A stretch of DNA of 10,068 bases from Kaiparowitsia sp041742695 (GCA_041742695.1 JBGTOF010000111.1:1-10068), one strand, 5' to 3'. Shown: positions 1 through 7,585, counted from the first letter of the stretch. Numbers and translations are program-made. The notes: generated by a model not told the origin, from the letters alone.

Positions 1-1559
1 CAGCAGCGATCGCCCTTTAGGCCAGAAGCAGCCTGCAAGATAGGCATTCCCAACGATGTGGTCATCGCTTCGGCCAGACAGTCAATACTAATGGACTGGT
101 AGATATTGTCGATATCTACCGTGCCCAGCGGTGTGCCATTCCACATCGCTACGACTTTAGTGCGGGCGTACTGCACCACGTCTTGGATGGGTGCCAGGGC
201 TTGGGTCAGCTCAACCGACCGAATTGCAGAGCCAGATTTGTAATCCCAATTCACTCCACTCGTTGTGCGAGGCAGCCGCTCAGGAAACGCGGGTTCCGTT
301 GGGAACGCTGCTTCCACATCCTTAGCGGTTCGGCGTGCCGACTGATAGCGCCCTACATGCTTGAAGACGCCCTGAAGCTCGGCTAAAATCAGGTCTCTGG
401 GAAATCGGGACGGATGAATGTAGGACAAGATTACGCGTCTGATATGCCACCAAGCCAGCCAGTAAATTGCTAAATACAACACACTCGCGGTGGACTCTGG
501 ATACTTAAGAATGCAGCAGGTGAAATAGGAATAAAGCCCAATACCATTATTCTCAATTTGCGATCGCAGCTTTTCGTAGTTGGGCCGATGACGGTGCCGC
601 ACCATCGCTCTGGGTTCATACACCAGCGTGTGGCCTTCCTTGAGAATGCGGAAATACATTTCTAGGTCGCCCCCGCCATTGGTCACCGTACCCACGTCCA
701 TGGCTGGGTCAAAATAACCTACTTGCTCAAACACGCAGCGTCGGTAGGCCATGTTGGCTCCCGCGCCAAACTGCCCTGTCCCCACCAATTGCCAGGGCAG
801 TTGATCCCCAGGTTTGATTCGTCGCCACTTGCGCTGAAACCCACGCCCAAAGCCGCCATATAGTTCAAACAGTGCCTGAGATTCTGCATCCAATACATAG
901 GGCACAATCAACCCTGTGAGTGCCATCACATCGGGATTTTCGACAAACACTTTTGCTAACGCTGTGATCCAGCCTGCATCCACCACCACATCATCATCGG
1001 TGTAGGCAATGATATCGCCCTTGGCTTCTAAGATGGCGCGGTTGCGAGCCCAGTCCAAACCGGGACGGGGTTCTCGCACATACCGAACCTGAGGATATTG
1101 CGCTACGAGATGCTGCGTGGCATCGCTGGTTGGCGCATTGTCCACAATCAAAACATCCAGATTGGGGTAGTCAAGTTGGCCAAGCGCATTTAGGCATAGC
1201 GCTAGGTCACTTGCGCGATCGCGGGTACACACTGCGACTGTAACTAGGGGATACTCGCTCTCCCACGCTGGCGGAGCTAGGTTCACCAGATTGCTGAGCT
1301 GAAAGTCTGGCCTCAGCTTATTTGTTACTAGACCTTGGCTCAACAGCGTTTGGGCAATGGCCCAGGAATGGTGCTCCAAAATTAAGTTGCTAATTGTTGC
1401 CGCATCGCATTCGCCGTTGACGATAGGAGCTTGAATATAGGCGAGGGGGGTGCCGTATAGTCGCACCAATCCCTGCACGCTGATATAGCCTTCTAGATCG
1501 TGCAGCGTAGAAATTTGCTGACTCAATTCAATATCAACAACCTTGCTTGGGTAAAGCAT
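1..1559 (-). CDS. Family 2 glycosyltransferase with flanking modules, partial (3' end outside window)
   Basis: The frame is open from its start to the left edge, giving at least 519 residues with no stop. A GT-A fold GT2 domain covers about residues 103-330. It starts with PLVTVAVCTRDR (104-115), continues with VLIVDNAPTSD (136-146), has the metal/nucleotide-sugar DxD site as TDDDVVVD (187-194), and carries an acceptor-side acidic motif GGGDLEM (295-301). Known family role: transfer of a sugar from a nucleotide sugar to an acceptor, inverting. Donor and acceptor cannot be read. Residues 24-75 and about 462-510 look like two copies of a small module built around GTPL, flanking the catalytic domain. 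A weakly hydrophobic stretch lies near 358-372. Two in-frame ATGs exist, at 1565 and 1559. I chose 1559 because GAGG at 1571-1568 lies 8 nt from it but only 2 nt from 1565. It is the last visible gene of the minus-strand glycan cluster, 38 bp after the preceding gene. Confidence 0.9.
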   Translation of the reverse strand, partial: MLYPSKVVDIELSQQISTLHDLEGYISVQGLVRLYGTPLAYIQAPIVNGECDAATISNLILEHHSWAIAQTLLSQGLVTNKLRPDFQLSNLVNLAPPAWESEYPLVTVAVCTRDRASDLALCLNALGQLDYPNLDVLIVDNAPTSDATQHLVAQYPQVRYVREPRPGLDWARNRAILEAKGDIIAYTDDDVVVDAGWITALAKVFVENPDVMALTGLIVPYVLDAESQALFELYGGFGRGFQRKWRRIKPGDQLPWQLVGTGQFGAGANMAYRRCVFEQVGYFDPAMDVGTVTNGGGDLEMYFRILKEGHTLVYEPRAMVRHRHRPNYEKLRSQIENNGIGLYSYFTCCILKYPESTASVLYLAIYWLAWWHIRRVILSYIHPSRFPRDLILAELQGVFKHVGRYQSARRTAKDVEAAFPTEPAFPERLPRTTSGVNWDYKSGSAIRSVELTQALAPIQDVVQYARTKVVAMWNGTPLGTVDIDNIYQSISIDCLAEAMTTSLGMPILQAASGLKGDRC

Positions 1560-1567
1560 CACCATTT

Positions 1568-1571
1568 CCTC
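1568..1571 (-). promoter_or_regulatory. Ribosome binding site deciding the start of the 1-1559 gene
   Basis: Reading the minus strand, GAGG is followed by AAATGGTGATG. The spacing is 2 nt to the first ATG and 8 nt to the second. Normal Shine-Dalgarno spacing favours the second ATG, at 1559. Confidence 0.5.
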
Positions 1572-1597
1572 AGGTGGATTCTTAAACTAATTGCTCA

Positions 1598-2761
1598 CTA
1601 ATTCACCGTAGAATTCACGACAAATGAATTTAGACGATGACGAGTTAGGCTACTGGTAATCAACAAGCGCATCATCAATAGGATTCCCTGATGTAGCAGT
1701 TGGCCTACCAAAAGCTTGAATCGTAGTTTGGGAAATTGCTGGTGTTGAGCGAGGGAGTATGAGTTGCTAGGAGCGGAAGCCCTAGCTAGCGGCGGCTTCG
1801 CTACTGATAAGTTTGCAGGATGCATTGGCGATCGCCCACGGTTGACCGCAAGGCGAATACCACTCAGAAGCGCGAGTTTGTAGGTGCCAGGGCGGAGGCA
1901 GGGCGTGATGCATTCAGCCTTGAAGGCTTGCCCCAGCCAGAACACTGTTTGGCGATCGCCGCCGCGATCGCTGCACTGGTGCGCCAGATAGAGATAAAAG
2001 CTGCTAGCCGATAAACGAAACAGAAGGGAAGAACAATAGGGCTGCCGCTGTTGAATGGCCTGCAGCATTAGGCGGTGCGATCGCGCCATCTGGGTATAGT
2101 CGCAGGACATGGCATTATGCACCTTACGGTAGCCCACCAACAGTTCGGGCACCGCCCGAAACTGGTAGCACTCAGAGAGGCGCAGATACAGATCCCAATC
2201 TTCGCAGCCTTGGGCCTGTCGGGCTTTCAAGCTAGGATCATAACCACCGATAGCGTCTAGACACTCTCGGCGGATCAACGTAGCGCTGGCATTGCCGATA
2301 AAGTTGTGGCAAATGAGCGTGTTAAAGACATCGCCGTTGATCGTAGCGGCATGAACCCTACCTAGCAGTTCATCCTGCTCGTCAATATCAACCGACCACG
2401 AGTAGACTACGCCCACCTCTGGCGGACTGGCCTGCATCAGGGTCACTTGTCGCTGAATTTGATTGGGAAACCAGATGTCATCAGCGTCAATGGGAGCAAT
2501 GAACACGCCTGCAGACTGCTGAATGCCTAGGTTGCGCGCCACGGCTACCCCAGCATTAGATTGTTGCAGCAGGCGGACTCGATCATCCTCAGCAGCGATC
2601 TGGCGCACTCGGTCAGCGGTGCGATCGCTCGATCCATCATCGATTACGATCACTTCGAGATGACGATAGGTTTGCTGAAGCACTGAGGCCAGGGTTCGTT
2701 CAATAAACCGCTCAGCATTATAGGCAGGGATGATCACAGAAACTAACGGATCGTTCATCAT
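1598..2761 (-). CDS. Family 2 glycosyltransferase (GT-A)
   Basis: A 387-residue protein with an N-terminal GT2 domain at about residues 5-215. It opens with PLVSVIIPAYNAE, then VIVIDDGSSDRT (around 37-48), the DxD metal site as DADD (92-95), and the acceptor/catalytic-base region GCEDWDLYLRL (about 185-195, ED at 187-188). These are standard motifs of inverting GT2 enzymes that build surface polysaccharides from nucleotide sugars in the cytoplasm. The last 150 residues are not assigned; they end in a basic-hydrophobic helix-like stretch (FKLLVGQLLHQGILLMMRLL) that may sit on the membrane. The frame extends upstream to a TTG at 2791, adding 10 residues, but the GT domain begins just after the ATG pair at 2761 and 2758, so I prefer those. 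None of the starts has a clear Shine-Dalgarno. It lies 92 bp after the previous glycosyltransferase, same strand. Sugar specificity is unknown. Confidence 0.92.
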   Translation of the reverse strand: MMNDPLVSVIIPAYNAERFIERTLASVLQQTYRHLEVIVIDDGSSDRTADRVRQIAAEDDRVRLLQQSNAGVAVARNLGIQQSAGVFIAPIDADDIWFPNQIQRQVTLMQASPPEVGVVYSWSVDIDEQDELLGRVHAATINGDVFNTLICHNFIGNASATLIRRECLDAIGGYDPSLKARQAQGCEDWDLYLRLSECYQFRAVPELLVGYRKVHNAMSCDYTQMARSHRLMLQAIQQRQPYCSSLLFRLSASSFYLYLAHQCSDRGGDRQTVFWLGQAFKAECITPCLRPGTYKLALLSGIRLAVNRGRSPMHPANLSVAKPPLARASAPSNSYSLAQHQQFPKLRFKLLVGQLLHQGILLMMRLLITSSLTRHRLNSFVVNSTVN

Positions 2762-2853
2762 ATGTTTTATGTCAACTTTGATCCGATGCAATTACCGATC
2801 AGCGGATAGTCAATAAATGGTCTGGATTGGGAACCTAGAACAAGTCAAGCAGC

Positions 2854-3930
2854 CTAAGCCGTCTGCTCTGAGCGCTTGGCGACAGCACTCTTCTGCCATT
2901 CCTGCTTAAGGTGCAGAGCCATACCCACCGCAAAGGATGCGCCGCCATAGAGGTAATACAGCCAGTGCATCGCCACTACGCCAAGGGCAAACCGTCGCCC
3001 TCGCTTCTTCAAGAAAAAGCGGTATGTATCCCAATTAAGGATTAGAAGGGCGATCGCCGGAATCCACAGCAGCAGGACAAGGGGATGGTGCAGAGCGCTC
3101 AGCAGCAGCAGCCCTACTAGGGCGTAGGCCAGCACAACGCTCATGCGATGAGACACCTGTAAATTGAGATCATTCGCCACCCGCGACTGGTGACTCAGCA
3201 GCAACCGAGTCCATGGAATGGCGCGATCGCACACATCCGTTTTTACCAGGCTGTGAAACCCCCAGGCCTTGTGGTGCTTGACCTGCACCTGCTTTGCCAA
3301 TACGATCCGTCCGCCCGATTGCTTAATGCGGTAGCCTAGGTCAATATCTTCAACACTGGGACGCGGAAACCGCGCTACATCAAACCCACCTAATCTCAGA
3401 AAGGCTGAGCGTTTAACACAGCCGCAGCCCGCCCAAAAGGTGGTTGCCTCTTCCTGCCCTGTTTGATGAACGTAATGGTGAAACAGGTTTTTATACTGCG
3501 CTACAAAATTGGGTGCTTTGGGGCAATCATCGTAGGAGCCAAAGAAGGCCTCCACCGTAGGATGTTGCTGAATAACCTCTGCCAAGGTGCTCAGCGTATT
3601 TGGATGCACTTCACAATCGGCATCAATAAAGCAGACGTAGTCGCCCCTGGCACTTTGGGCACCTAAGTTGCGCGCGGCTCCAGGCCCCAGTCGACCCCGC
3701 ATTTTAAGCACCGTAGCCCCAAACTGTTCCGCCACAATCACCGACTGATCAGTTGACCCATCATCCACCACAATCAATTCCCAATTGTGATAGTTGGATG
3801 CATACAGGGCGCTCAGGCAGTAAACAAAGGCATACCCTCCGTTATAAACCGGGACAATCACTGACAAAAACGGGGAGGTATCCGGTGTGAATTGAGATGG
3901 AAATGTTGACGTTGCAATCACTGAATTCAT
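2854..3930 (-). CDS. Membrane-anchored family 2 glycosyltransferase
   Basis: A 358-residue protein. The GT2 domain spans about residues 20-245: FLSVIVPVYNGG (21-32), ELIVVDDGSTDQS (51-63), LGPGAARNLG (81-90), the DxD site as DADCEVHP (103-110), WAGCGCVKRSAF (166-177) and the acidic SVEDIDLGYRI motif (192-202). After it come hydrophobic segments at about 263-282, 284-300 and 314-338, separated by a basic stretch KKRGRRF, so the enzyme is probably held on the inner face of the plasma membrane. This architecture is common in GT2 enzymes acting on lipid-linked or growing glycans. Substrate cannot be read. The gene starts 13 bp after the flavoprotein gene, and its AAGGA ribosome binding site overlaps that gene's stop codon, so the two are very likely cotranscribed and coupled. 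Confidence 0.92.
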   Translation of the reverse strand: MNSVIATSTFPSQFTPDTSPFLSVIVPVYNGGYAFVYCLSALYASNYHNWELIVVDDGSTDQSVIVAEQFGATVLKMRGRLGPGAARNLGAQSARGDYVCFIDADCEVHPNTLSTLAEVIQQHPTVEAFFGSYDDCPKAPNFVAQYKNLFHHYVHQTGQEEATTFWAGCGCVKRSAFLRLGGFDVARFPRPSVEDIDLGYRIKQSGGRIVLAKQVQVKHHKAWGFHSLVKTDVCDRAIPWTRLLLSHQSRVANDLNLQVSHRMSVVLAYALVGLLLLSALHHPLVLLLWIPAIALLILNWDTYRFFLKKRGRRFALGVVAMHWLYYLYGGASFAVGMALHLKQEWQKSAVAKRSEQTA

Positions 3931-3940
3931 CGGTAGTCTA

Positions 3941-3946
3941 TCCTTA
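3941..3946 (-). promoter_or_regulatory. Stop/Shine-Dalgarno overlap (TAAGGA) coupling two glycan genes
   Basis: On the minus strand the flavoprotein stop TAA (3946-3944) runs directly into GGA, forming TAAGGA. The next ATG (3930) follows 10 nt later. Ribosomes ending the first gene would stop on the ribosome binding site of the second, the usual arrangement for translational coupling. Confidence 0.55.
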
Positions 3947-5407
3947 CATCCAGCGACCAGCGGCAGCCAGCGGTTTGACTTCTGTTACCGCTTCTGGGAA
4001 GCGATCTTCAATAAAGCGAAAGACATCTTCAATCACACCGTCAGAATTCATGTAATGGAAAGAACCGGTGCGACCCACTAGGTGCAAGTTGGGCCATTGC
4101 CCTAAAAAGTCCTTCACAGCTTGAAGTTTTTGCTCGTAGCCCACGCGATACACGGGGTAAGCATAGGGAACTCGCAGAACCCAGCCTTTGTGCACGTCAC
4201 TTTTATTGATCCAGCCGATCTGGTTCATTTGCTCAACGACACGATCTAGAATCTCGTCATCGTTCAGATTCCAGATAGACTCACCTTGGCTGGCAAAAAT
4301 TTCGATAGCGAGCGAAGTCTGCTGATCACTGGGAACCATATTGGGCGACCAGTTTTTGGGCTCATGGGTGCGCCCAAAGATGAGGTTAGGGCTGGGGAAA
4401 TAAGTCCAACTGTCAACGCTAACCTGGGGTTTATTTAACGCGACAAATAAACAGATAATGTCGCGATACTCGAGTGACGTGTTTGCCTGTACCGACTGGC
4501 TGCCATATTCCGCAGGCATAGCTTCGAGCAGATAGTTGATGGGAATGGTGGAGACGAGTTGATCCGCTTCTATGGTATTGAGCGTGCCGTCAGGACACTG
4601 GAATGTAACGCTAAATTCTCCATCATCCCTAGGTTCTACGCGATACAACGAGGCGCTGGTATGGATAGTACCGCCCAACTGTAGAATTTCTTGCTTGAGG
4701 GTTTCAGGAATCCGTCCGAAGCCAGAGCGCGGATAGTAGAACTGAGAAATAGCAGCAGCGGTGTTGTTGACTTTGGGTGGTTTGATCGCTCGCTTCACCA
4801 TCTTCCACATACTGGGAATGCGAATACGCTGAGACGCCCAGGTAGACGCTAGCTCGGTGGCCGGGATGCCCCACACTTTCTCGGTGTAGGGTTTGAAAAA
4901 GACGTTGTAGAGCGCTTTACCATAGCGCTTGACAACCCAATCTTCGAAGGAGTGCTCAGGGCGATTGCGCTCTTTGAGTTTGGCGATCGCATAGCTCAGC
5001 ACCATCTTTACGGCTTGTAGAGGAGGGAAGATGGATAATGCGCCGGGAAACTGAATCGGGTAATTTGCAAACTGGCCGTTTAAGTGAATATGGCTAATAC
5101 GAGGAACCAACAGTAAATCTTCTTTGAGTAAATCCTTGAGCCACTGAACGACAGAGGGATTATTGCTATGGAAGCGATGTCCTCCGATGTCAAAGCGGAA
5201 GCCCTCAGCTTCGAATGTGCGTGCTAAGCCACCCACTTCAGCCCCTTTCTCAATAAGAGTGACGTTACAACCGCGCTGTAACAGTTCGCGGGCGGCAGCT
5301 AATCCTGCAATACCCCCGCCCAGTACCACAAAGGTCTGCCCAGCTTGAGCCTTACCTGTGGACGATGAAAATTCCGCAGCCGCGCTGGAATAATCGCAAA
5401 CGACCAT
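3944..5407 (-). CDS. UDP-galactopyranose mutase-like FAD-dependent flavoprotein
   Basis: A 487-residue protein. A Rossmann FAD-binding site lies at residues 26-54 (VVLGGGIAGLAAAR ... LIEK), followed by VGGLARTFEAEGFRFDIGGH (58-77) and GGHRFHSNNPSV (75-86). The latter resembles the GPHxFHTN motif of UDP-galactopyranose mutases. The stretch FFKPYTEKVWGI (170-181), followed by ELASTWASQRI, and the C-terminal GRTGSFHYMNSDGVIEDV (445-462) also match conserved mutase blocks. True mutases are about 370-400 residues, so this is the longer NAD(P)-binding/FAD relative often annotated as a protoporphyrinogen-oxidase-like protein. In a glycosyltransferase cluster, sugar isomerisation or oxidation is more likely than tetrapyrrole chemistry (inference). 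Residues 1-24 are an unconserved-looking, Ser/Ala-rich lead. GGAG lies 10 nt before the ATG. It precedes a coupled glycosyltransferase and follows a 334-bp gap that may contain its promoter. Confidence 0.85.
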   Translation of the reverse strand: MVVCDYSSAAAEFSSSTGKAQAGQTFVVLGGGIAGLAAARELLQRGCNVTLIEKGAEVGGLARTFEAEGFRFDIGGHRFHSNNPSVVQWLKDLLKEDLLLVPRISHIHLNGQFANYPIQFPGALSIFPPLQAVKMVLSYAIAKLKERNRPEHSFEDWVVKRYGKALYNVFFKPYTEKVWGIPATELASTWASQRIRIPSMWKMVKRAIKPPKVNNTAAAISQFYYPRSGFGRIPETLKQEILQLGGTIHTSASLYRVEPRDDGEFSVTFQCPDGTLNTIEADQLVSTIPINYLLEAMPAEYGSQSVQANTSLEYRDIICLFVALNKPQVSVDSWTYFPSPNLIFGRTHEPKNWSPNMVPSDQQTSLAIEIFASQGESIWNLNDDEILDRVVEQMNQIGWINKSDVHKGWVLRVPYAYPVYRVGYEQKLQAVKDFLGQWPNLHLVGRTGSFHYMNSDGVIEDVFRFIEDRFPEAVTEVKPLAAAGRWM

Positions 5408-5741
5408 ATTCTAGAAACTCCAATTGTCAAAATAAATTGATGCAGCAGTTGACGATGAGCAAGCTCTGAAAACGAGATTTGAGACGGGGGATCTCGAGTT
5501 AACTGGGTGGCGTGTCAACTGATGAACTAGTGATGAACGATGGATTTATTTGCAGGTTTGACTGACGTTGTTTCTCAAAGAAAACCTGCATATCTGTAAA
5601 ATTACACACCTAGAGAATTGATGCCAGTGTTTTAATTGCTACTTAATCGAAGCTATACGGAAATATCTCCTTTCATGAAGAATGCCCATTTGCAGCCGAA
5701 TATGAATAAATCTCTCTAAGATTTCAGTGTGGGTGTTTTTA
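5408..5741. other. AT-rich intergenic region between two minus-strand glycan genes
   Basis: This 334-bp stretch has no credible gene and no HIP1 copy. It probably holds the 3' untranslated region of the membrane-protein gene and a promoter for the flavoprotein operon, both read on the minus strand. I see a 9-bp inverted repeat (5551-5590), a 6-bp one (CGAGAT 5473-5478 with ATCTCG 5491-5496), and two TGATGAAC octamers starting 11 bp apart (5520 and 5531). Two TTGACA hexamers occur on the minus strand (5518-5513 and 5430-5425), but neither has a good -10 at normal spacing. No hairpin followed by a T-run was found for termination. Confidence 0.5.
5551..5590. repeat. 9-bp perfect inverted repeat (TGCAGGTTT / AAACCTGCA)
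   Basis: TGCAGGTTT at 5551-5559 is matched by AAACCTGCA at 5582-5590 with 22 nt between. It sits about 150 bp upstream of the flavoprotein start. There is no T-run after it on either strand, so an intrinsic terminator is unlikely. It could be a regulator site or an RNA stem in a leader; function unknown. Confidence 0.5.
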
Positions 5742-7511
5742 TCAATGTATAAAACCACTCTTAATGCCTTGCGTACCATTTCGTAGGGTTGGGTTGGTTT
5801 CAACCTCGAAGGCGCAGGGAATCGGGATAGCCCAGCACACGTCGTCTGGATCGTTTGGGGAAAAATACCGAAACCCTCTGCCGAACTTAGTCACGTACTC
5901 GACCTGGGGTAAGGGCGGGGGCGTCAGAAGTGATTGGAAAAAAGGTCGCTCAGATAAAAGGTGGGGCTGAAGCTGAGCGATCGCCAGCACAGTTATGCAA
6001 AAGACTAGGCCAGTGAGCGATCGCCCCGAGGCTTTCCCCCACGTCGCCCCGATCTGAATGCCACGATGCACCGGGTGCAGGATCTGGCACCCTAGCCCAC
6101 CCACAAACGCAGGCAACAGGATGAGGTAGGGCACACTAAACCGAAACAGCGGCGACGTCATTAAAAAAAAGCCGATACCTGTAACAGCTAACAGTAAGAG
6201 CCAGATCTGTCCACGATAGGGGGTCGTGACGTGCGATCGCATTACCAAGACGACCAACCCCAATGAGAGCAATCCTGCGATACACGCTGCCTGATTGAGT
6301 CGGCTGAGATTGATCCACTGCCACAACAGCTGTAGCCAAGACGCGGCTTGGAATTCAGGGTGTCGTGTGTACCACTGCGTCCAGTTGTAGAGGCTAGAAA
6401 GCTTCCGGGCCGCCTCAACATTGGGAGCCCAGGCAACGGGCAAGCACCATTGTGTATGGGGATAAAGCGGGCAACCGGACGACACCGTGCTCACCAACAG
6501 CTGAGGCACCAGCAGCAGTCCACTCAGTGCTAGCCCCAACCCTAAACGCTGCTTGCCGCGCCAGCATTGAAACCCGCAGTAAACGATAGCAACAAGTAAA
6601 AGTGGCAGCGCTGTTAGCTTGAATGAAACCGCCCCTAGCGCCAGAATGAGCACAACGACGGCGGGTTGGCCTGTGCTATGGGGATGGGGCTGCTCTGGCG
6701 ACTCAATCGGGACGGCGGAGGAAATAGAGCAGCTTTGTGGCGGATTGTGCAGCAGCAGCCAGACCCAAGCTACGATTCCCACCAGAATCAGCACCGGGAT
6801 ATCGGGAGACGGGGAAATCAAGATTACCCGCAGCGGTTGAAAGGCTGTGATCAGCAATAGAAGTGGCCCAAAGCAGCAGAGAGCAAACCAGTCGGCCAAG
6901 CGTGGGCGCTGTCTTATATGAGTGCACACTACCAGCAACTGCAGAACCAGCAAAAGTAGCGCGAACCCATTTGTGACAGCACTCAGTCGCGTTGCAGCAA
7001 GGGGAGCATTAAATGGGGCTGCTAAGGCTAGCCATGAGGATGTAAAACCCAGATGACTGAACAACAATGCATTTCCAGGTACGGCACCAAACCGGGACAA
7101 CCACTGAATGGCACTGTAATGGTATAGGCCCGTATCGATCCAAGTGACGGGTTGGCTCATAAACGCAGCAATGCCGAGCAGCAGAACACCCAGCCCCACC
7201 CCCCGAGGAGACTGTAAGGTTGCCCAGAATTGTCGCCAAAACCAGCCCCCTTCAGCACGAGTTGCGGGATAGGCGATCGCCCCCACCCCCCACAGACTTA
7301 AGACCAGACCCCCAACTATCGGCGTCAACGGCAGCACCAGTGCCGTTGCCAATAGGCTAACCGCAACCATGACAACGCCCAACCATAACGCCAAGATCAG
7401 GCGATCGCCCGGACGATCAACTGCATCCACCCCTAACCTGTGGAGCAGCGCAACCCCAATCGGCAAGCACCCGAGCAGCAATATCGCCCAAAGAATCACA
7501 AAACAGAGCAT
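5742..7511 (-). CDS. Polytopic membrane protein, LIC_10190-like; possible GT-C type enzyme
   Basis: A 589-residue protein, strongly hydrophobic, with roughly 12-13 membrane segments. Examples are at residues 1-23, 38-60, 64-82, 104-119, 179-197, 208-224, 239-254, 283-313, 323-342, 408-425, 436-451, 460-477 and 499-514. After the fourth segment comes WIDTGLYHYSAIQW (124-137), then RFGAVPGNALLFSHLGFTSSW (140-160); this DTxxYH plus VPG pattern, a CPLYP...CLPV loop (347-358) and a C-terminal block with GFRYFSPNDPDDVCW (546-560) and IPIPC (562-566) match my memory of LIC_10190-family membrane proteins. Their activity is not established. An acidic residue in the first large extracytoplasmic loop is typical of GT-C transferases using polyprenyl-phosphate sugars, so a transferase or polymerase role is inference. 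The residue 255-283 loop is Pro/Ser-rich. No clear Shine-Dalgarno precedes the ATG. It heads the visible minus-strand glycan gene set. Confidence 0.82.
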   Translation of the reverse strand: MLCFVILWAILLLGCLPIGVALLHRLGVDAVDRPGDRLILALWLGVVMVAVSLLATALVLPLTPIVGGLVLSLWGVGAIAYPATRAEGGWFWRQFWATLQSPRGVGLGVLLLGIAAFMSQPVTWIDTGLYHYSAIQWLSRFGAVPGNALLFSHLGFTSSWLALAAPFNAPLAATRLSAVTNGFALLLLVLQLLVVCTHIRQRPRLADWFALCCFGPLLLLITAFQPLRVILISPSPDIPVLILVGIVAWVWLLLHNPPQSCSISSAVPIESPEQPHPHSTGQPAVVVLILALGAVSFKLTALPLLLVAIVYCGFQCWRGKQRLGLGLALSGLLLVPQLLVSTVSSGCPLYPHTQWCLPVAWAPNVEAARKLSSLYNWTQWYTRHPEFQAASWLQLLWQWINLSRLNQAACIAGLLSLGLVVLVMRSHVTTPYRGQIWLLLLAVTGIGFFLMTSPLFRFSVPYLILLPAFVGGLGCQILHPVHRGIQIGATWGKASGRSLTGLVFCITVLAIAQLQPHLLSERPFFQSLLTPPPLPQVEYVTKFGRGFRYFSPNDPDDVCWAIPIPCAFEVETNPTLRNGTQGIKSGFIH

Positions 7512-7556
7512 AGTGCAGTGTGCGTTCCAGTCATAGTCTCAACAAGCCGTAGAACA

Positions 7557-7585
7557 GCTCCAATTTGGGGAGTCCAACTTGGAGC
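7557..7585. repeat. Nested inverted repeats GCTCCAA...TTGGAGC
   Basis: GCTCCAA (7557-7563) pairs with TTGGAGC (7579-7585) around a 15-nt loop. The loop itself contains TTGG (7565-7568) and CCAA (7574-7577), which can pair with each other or with the outer arms. The site lies about 50 bp upstream of the membrane-protein start on the minus strand, so it could be an operator or an alternative-folding leader. Function unknown. Confidence 0.45.

Noticed and set aside
719..907. Short minus-strand frame that could suggest a separate small gene or a frameshift in the first glycosyltransferase
   Set aside because: The glycosyltransferase frame is continuous from 1559 to the left edge in another frame and keeps all GT2 motifs through this stretch, so this is a shadow frame.
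2762..2791. TTG start at 2791 adding ten residues to the second glycosyltransferase
   Set aside because: It has no Shine-Dalgarno, and GT2 domains normally begin a few residues after the start, as they do with the ATGs at 2761 or 2758.
5425..5430. Minus-strand TTGACA as a -35 box for the flavoprotein gene
   Set aside because: A -10 at 17 bp would fall on the start codon region and no TATAAT-like hexamer is there. The second TTGACA (5518-5513) also lacks a -10.
5551..5590. Inverted repeat as an intrinsic terminator of the membrane-protein gene
   Set aside because: The loop is 22 nt, the stem is not GC-rich enough, and no T-run follows on the minus strand.
5599..5627. Minus-strand CTGGCA (5627-5622), 17 bp, TAATTT (5604-5599) as a promoter
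   Set aside because: The match is only four and three bases of six, too weak in AT-rich DNA to call.
6136..7239. Several overlapping short frames on both strands inside the membrane-protein gene
   Set aside because: They overlap a long hydrophobic frame with recognisable family motifs and have no independent ribosome binding sites or domains.
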